Part shown: one piece after another, positions 63,217 to 64,000 of the stretch
Layout: each line of letters starts with the position of its first letter
Position numbering within the stretch: the first letter of the stretch is position 1
From: Chitinophaga eiseniae
GTDB lineage: Bacteria; Bacteroidota; Bacteroidia; Chitinophagales; Chitinophagaceae
DNA: 64,000 nucleotides
NCBI RefSeq assembly: GCF_012641265.1
Contig: NZ_JABAHZ010000001.1
Span: 1,054,001-1,118,000, forward strand
Reading direction: 5' to 3'
Position numbers and translations under genes: made by a program
The notes under the pieces: model-generated
What the model saw: only the letters and a program-made list of their open reading frames with translations
Databases searched by the model: none
What the model was told of the DNA's origin: nothing

Positions 63217-63681
63217 TCAGAAGTCGATATACTTGTGGTTGCGTTTTTCCGGATGCCGGCGCATATAGTCATCGACAGAAATGCGGCCGCTTCCTTCCAC
63301 CAGGAAGACAATCAGTAACAGGAGCACTATGATTGCAAGGCCTGTAGAAGGATATACATTAAATAACCTGGTAGGAGAATGTACAAAGAAAACGGCGCCC
63401 AGAAGGATGGGTATGTTGACGATCACGGAAAACCGTGTCACCAGCCCCATGGCTATGAATAAACCGCCAACCGTGTGAGCAAATACAATATAGTGCCCCA
63501 GTATGATCGACATGGCCGCCATTGTAGGCCGCTGACTGATCATAGACACCAAAGCATCTCTGTCCATCACAAACAGGACACCCATTCCCATGAGAAATAC
63601 GCCCAGCAGAATGCGTACTGCACTCAGCCAATTGGGGCTATGAGTATCGCCCCAGTGTTCAACCCGTTGTAGCATGTTCAT
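63217..63681 (-). CDS. DoxX family membrane protein
   Basis: 154 residues with four membrane segments (AVRILLGVFLMGMGVLFV, IILGHYIVFAHTVGGLFIAM, IPILLGAVFFV, AIIVLLLLIVFLVEG). The HTVGGLFIAMGLVTRFSVIV segment is typical of DoxX/SURF4-like proteins. The C-terminal tail (DDYMRRHPEKRNHKYIDF) is cytoplasmic and charged. Function unknown; DoxX relatives are linked to redox or thiol chemistry. Ends 67 bp before the DUF2027-Smr start in the same direction. Confidence 0.85.
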   Translation of the reverse strand: MNMLQRVEHWGDTHSPNWLSAVRILLGVFLMGMGVLFVMDRDALVSMISQRPTMAAMSIILGHYIVFAHTVGGLFIAMGLVTRFSVIVNIPILLGAVFFVHSPTRLFNVYPSTGLAIIVLLLLIVFLVEGSGRISVDDYMRRHPEKRNHKYIDF

Positions 63682-63752
63682 AAAATATAAATTTTAAGAT
63701 CAAAGAGCTACTGTGAAGTTACGAAAAAGGGAAAAGCGGAATGCATATAACT

Positions 63753-63799
63753 ATTACGGGGAGATGAGAACAGGTAACCAGTTCTCATCTCCCCGTAAT
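63753..63799. terminator. Long perfect hairpin after the permease gene
   Basis: 19-bp perfect stem (63753-63771 with 63781-63799), 9-nt loop. It lies 17 bp beyond the stop of the minus-strand permease gene and upstream of the DoxX gene, so it ends the permease transcript. Confidence 0.8.
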
Positions 63800-63816
63800 T
63801 ATGTATAAAGTACGGC

Positions 63817-64000
63817 TTACGCCTGTTTTTCCTTTACCGCCAGTTTACTATGCGAATAGCTATAGCCTATGTAAATCACTAAGCCTATCGCCAGCCAGAT
63901 AGAAAATACGATCCAGTTCTTCAAGGCTATTTCTGTCATCAGGTAAAAGCAGCTTAGCATACCTAATACCGGTATCAACGAGAGTTTGCGGGTAACGGAG
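63817..64000 (-). CDS. C-terminal end of an APC-family amino acid permease (partial)
   Basis: The minus-strand frame enters at the right edge and stops at 63817-63819. It encodes about 60 residues with two membrane helices (LIPVLGMLSCFYLM and NWIVFSIWLAIGLVIYIGYS) and the end SHSKLAVKEKQA. The FYLM...LKNWIVF...GLVIYIGYSYSHS pattern is that of the cationic amino-acid transporter/YfnA type of APC permease. Substrate cannot be told from this part. Confidence 0.75.
   Translation of the reverse strand, partial: SVTRKLSLIPVLGMLSCFYLMTEIALKNWIVFSIWLAIGLVIYIGYSYSHSKLAVKEKQA

Noticed and set aside
63150..63311. An N-terminal extension of the DUF2027-Smr protein
   Set aside because: It overlaps the end of the DoxX gene, lacks family-like sequence and would put the candidate promoter inside the gene.

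Overview
The window looks like chromosomal DNA of a Bacteroidota member, most probably a Chitinophaga-like species (Chitinophagaceae). Reasons visible in the sequence: two giant secreted proteins end in type IX secretion (T9SS) sorting domains; there is a DUF4270 lipoprotein and the short glycogen-synthase form typical of the phylum next to metK and panC/panD; several start sites are preceded by the Bacteroidota -7 box TAnnTTTG, once with a perfect TTTG box 19 bp upstream (27220-27250). Taxonomy is an inference from these traits. I see no insertion sequence, phage, tRNA or CRISPR array.

Layout. (1) 1-7482: end of a WGR/HEAT-repeat gene cluster cut by the window edge, ychF, a fused SpmA-SpmB gene, a PH-domain membrane protein and a thiamine-binding protein. 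(2) 7826-43362: about 35 kb of cell-surface polysaccharide (EPS) functions, bounded by AT-rich gene-free stretches. A seven-gene minus-strand operon (26867 to 19349) carries a response regulator, an initiating sugar transferase with a receiver-like N-terminus, two GT2 enzymes, an AsnB-type amidotransferase, a GT4 and a methyltransferase. Plus-strand units carry a GT4 plus acetyltransferase, a Wzx flippase plus GT14 enzyme, another GT2, and a seven-gene run 34536-41845 with a Wzc-like co-polymerase, acyltransferase-3, a 37-residue membrane peptide, a Wzy/ligase-like protein, a half-length TolC-like protein and two hydrolases. Interspersed are three proteins with a related serine-esterase fold (12254, 28868, 40130) and two related beta-helix proteins (12254, 41959), which look like enzymes that trim or deacylate the secreted polymer. 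No Wza-type export protein is present.

(3) 43925-54113: housekeeping genes: metK, a DUF4270 lipoprotein, short GlgA, panC, panD, a UPF0104 membrane protein, ppk1/ppx (polyphosphate) and panB. (4) 54566-58169: three genes that together fit lysine breakdown by the saccharopine/aminoadipate route: saccharopine dehydrogenase, a DUF1338 (HglS-like) 2-oxoadipate dioxygenase, and an aminoadipate-semialdehyde dehydrogenase. (5) 58544-64000: an inactive-looking histidine phosphatase, a subtilase with a large insertion, DUF4870, RNase P RNA (minus strand), a DUF2027-Smr protein, DoxX and the end of an amino-acid permease.

The most interesting observations: a 19-nt perfect repeat placed exactly 117 nt before the start codons of two EPS-locus genes (28868 and 34536); the set of secreted esterase/beta-helix proteins built into the EPS locus; the receiver-fused sugar transferase beside a stand-alone response regulator; a half-length TolC-like protein where Wza might be expected; and the compact lysine-catabolic trio with inverted repeats upstream.
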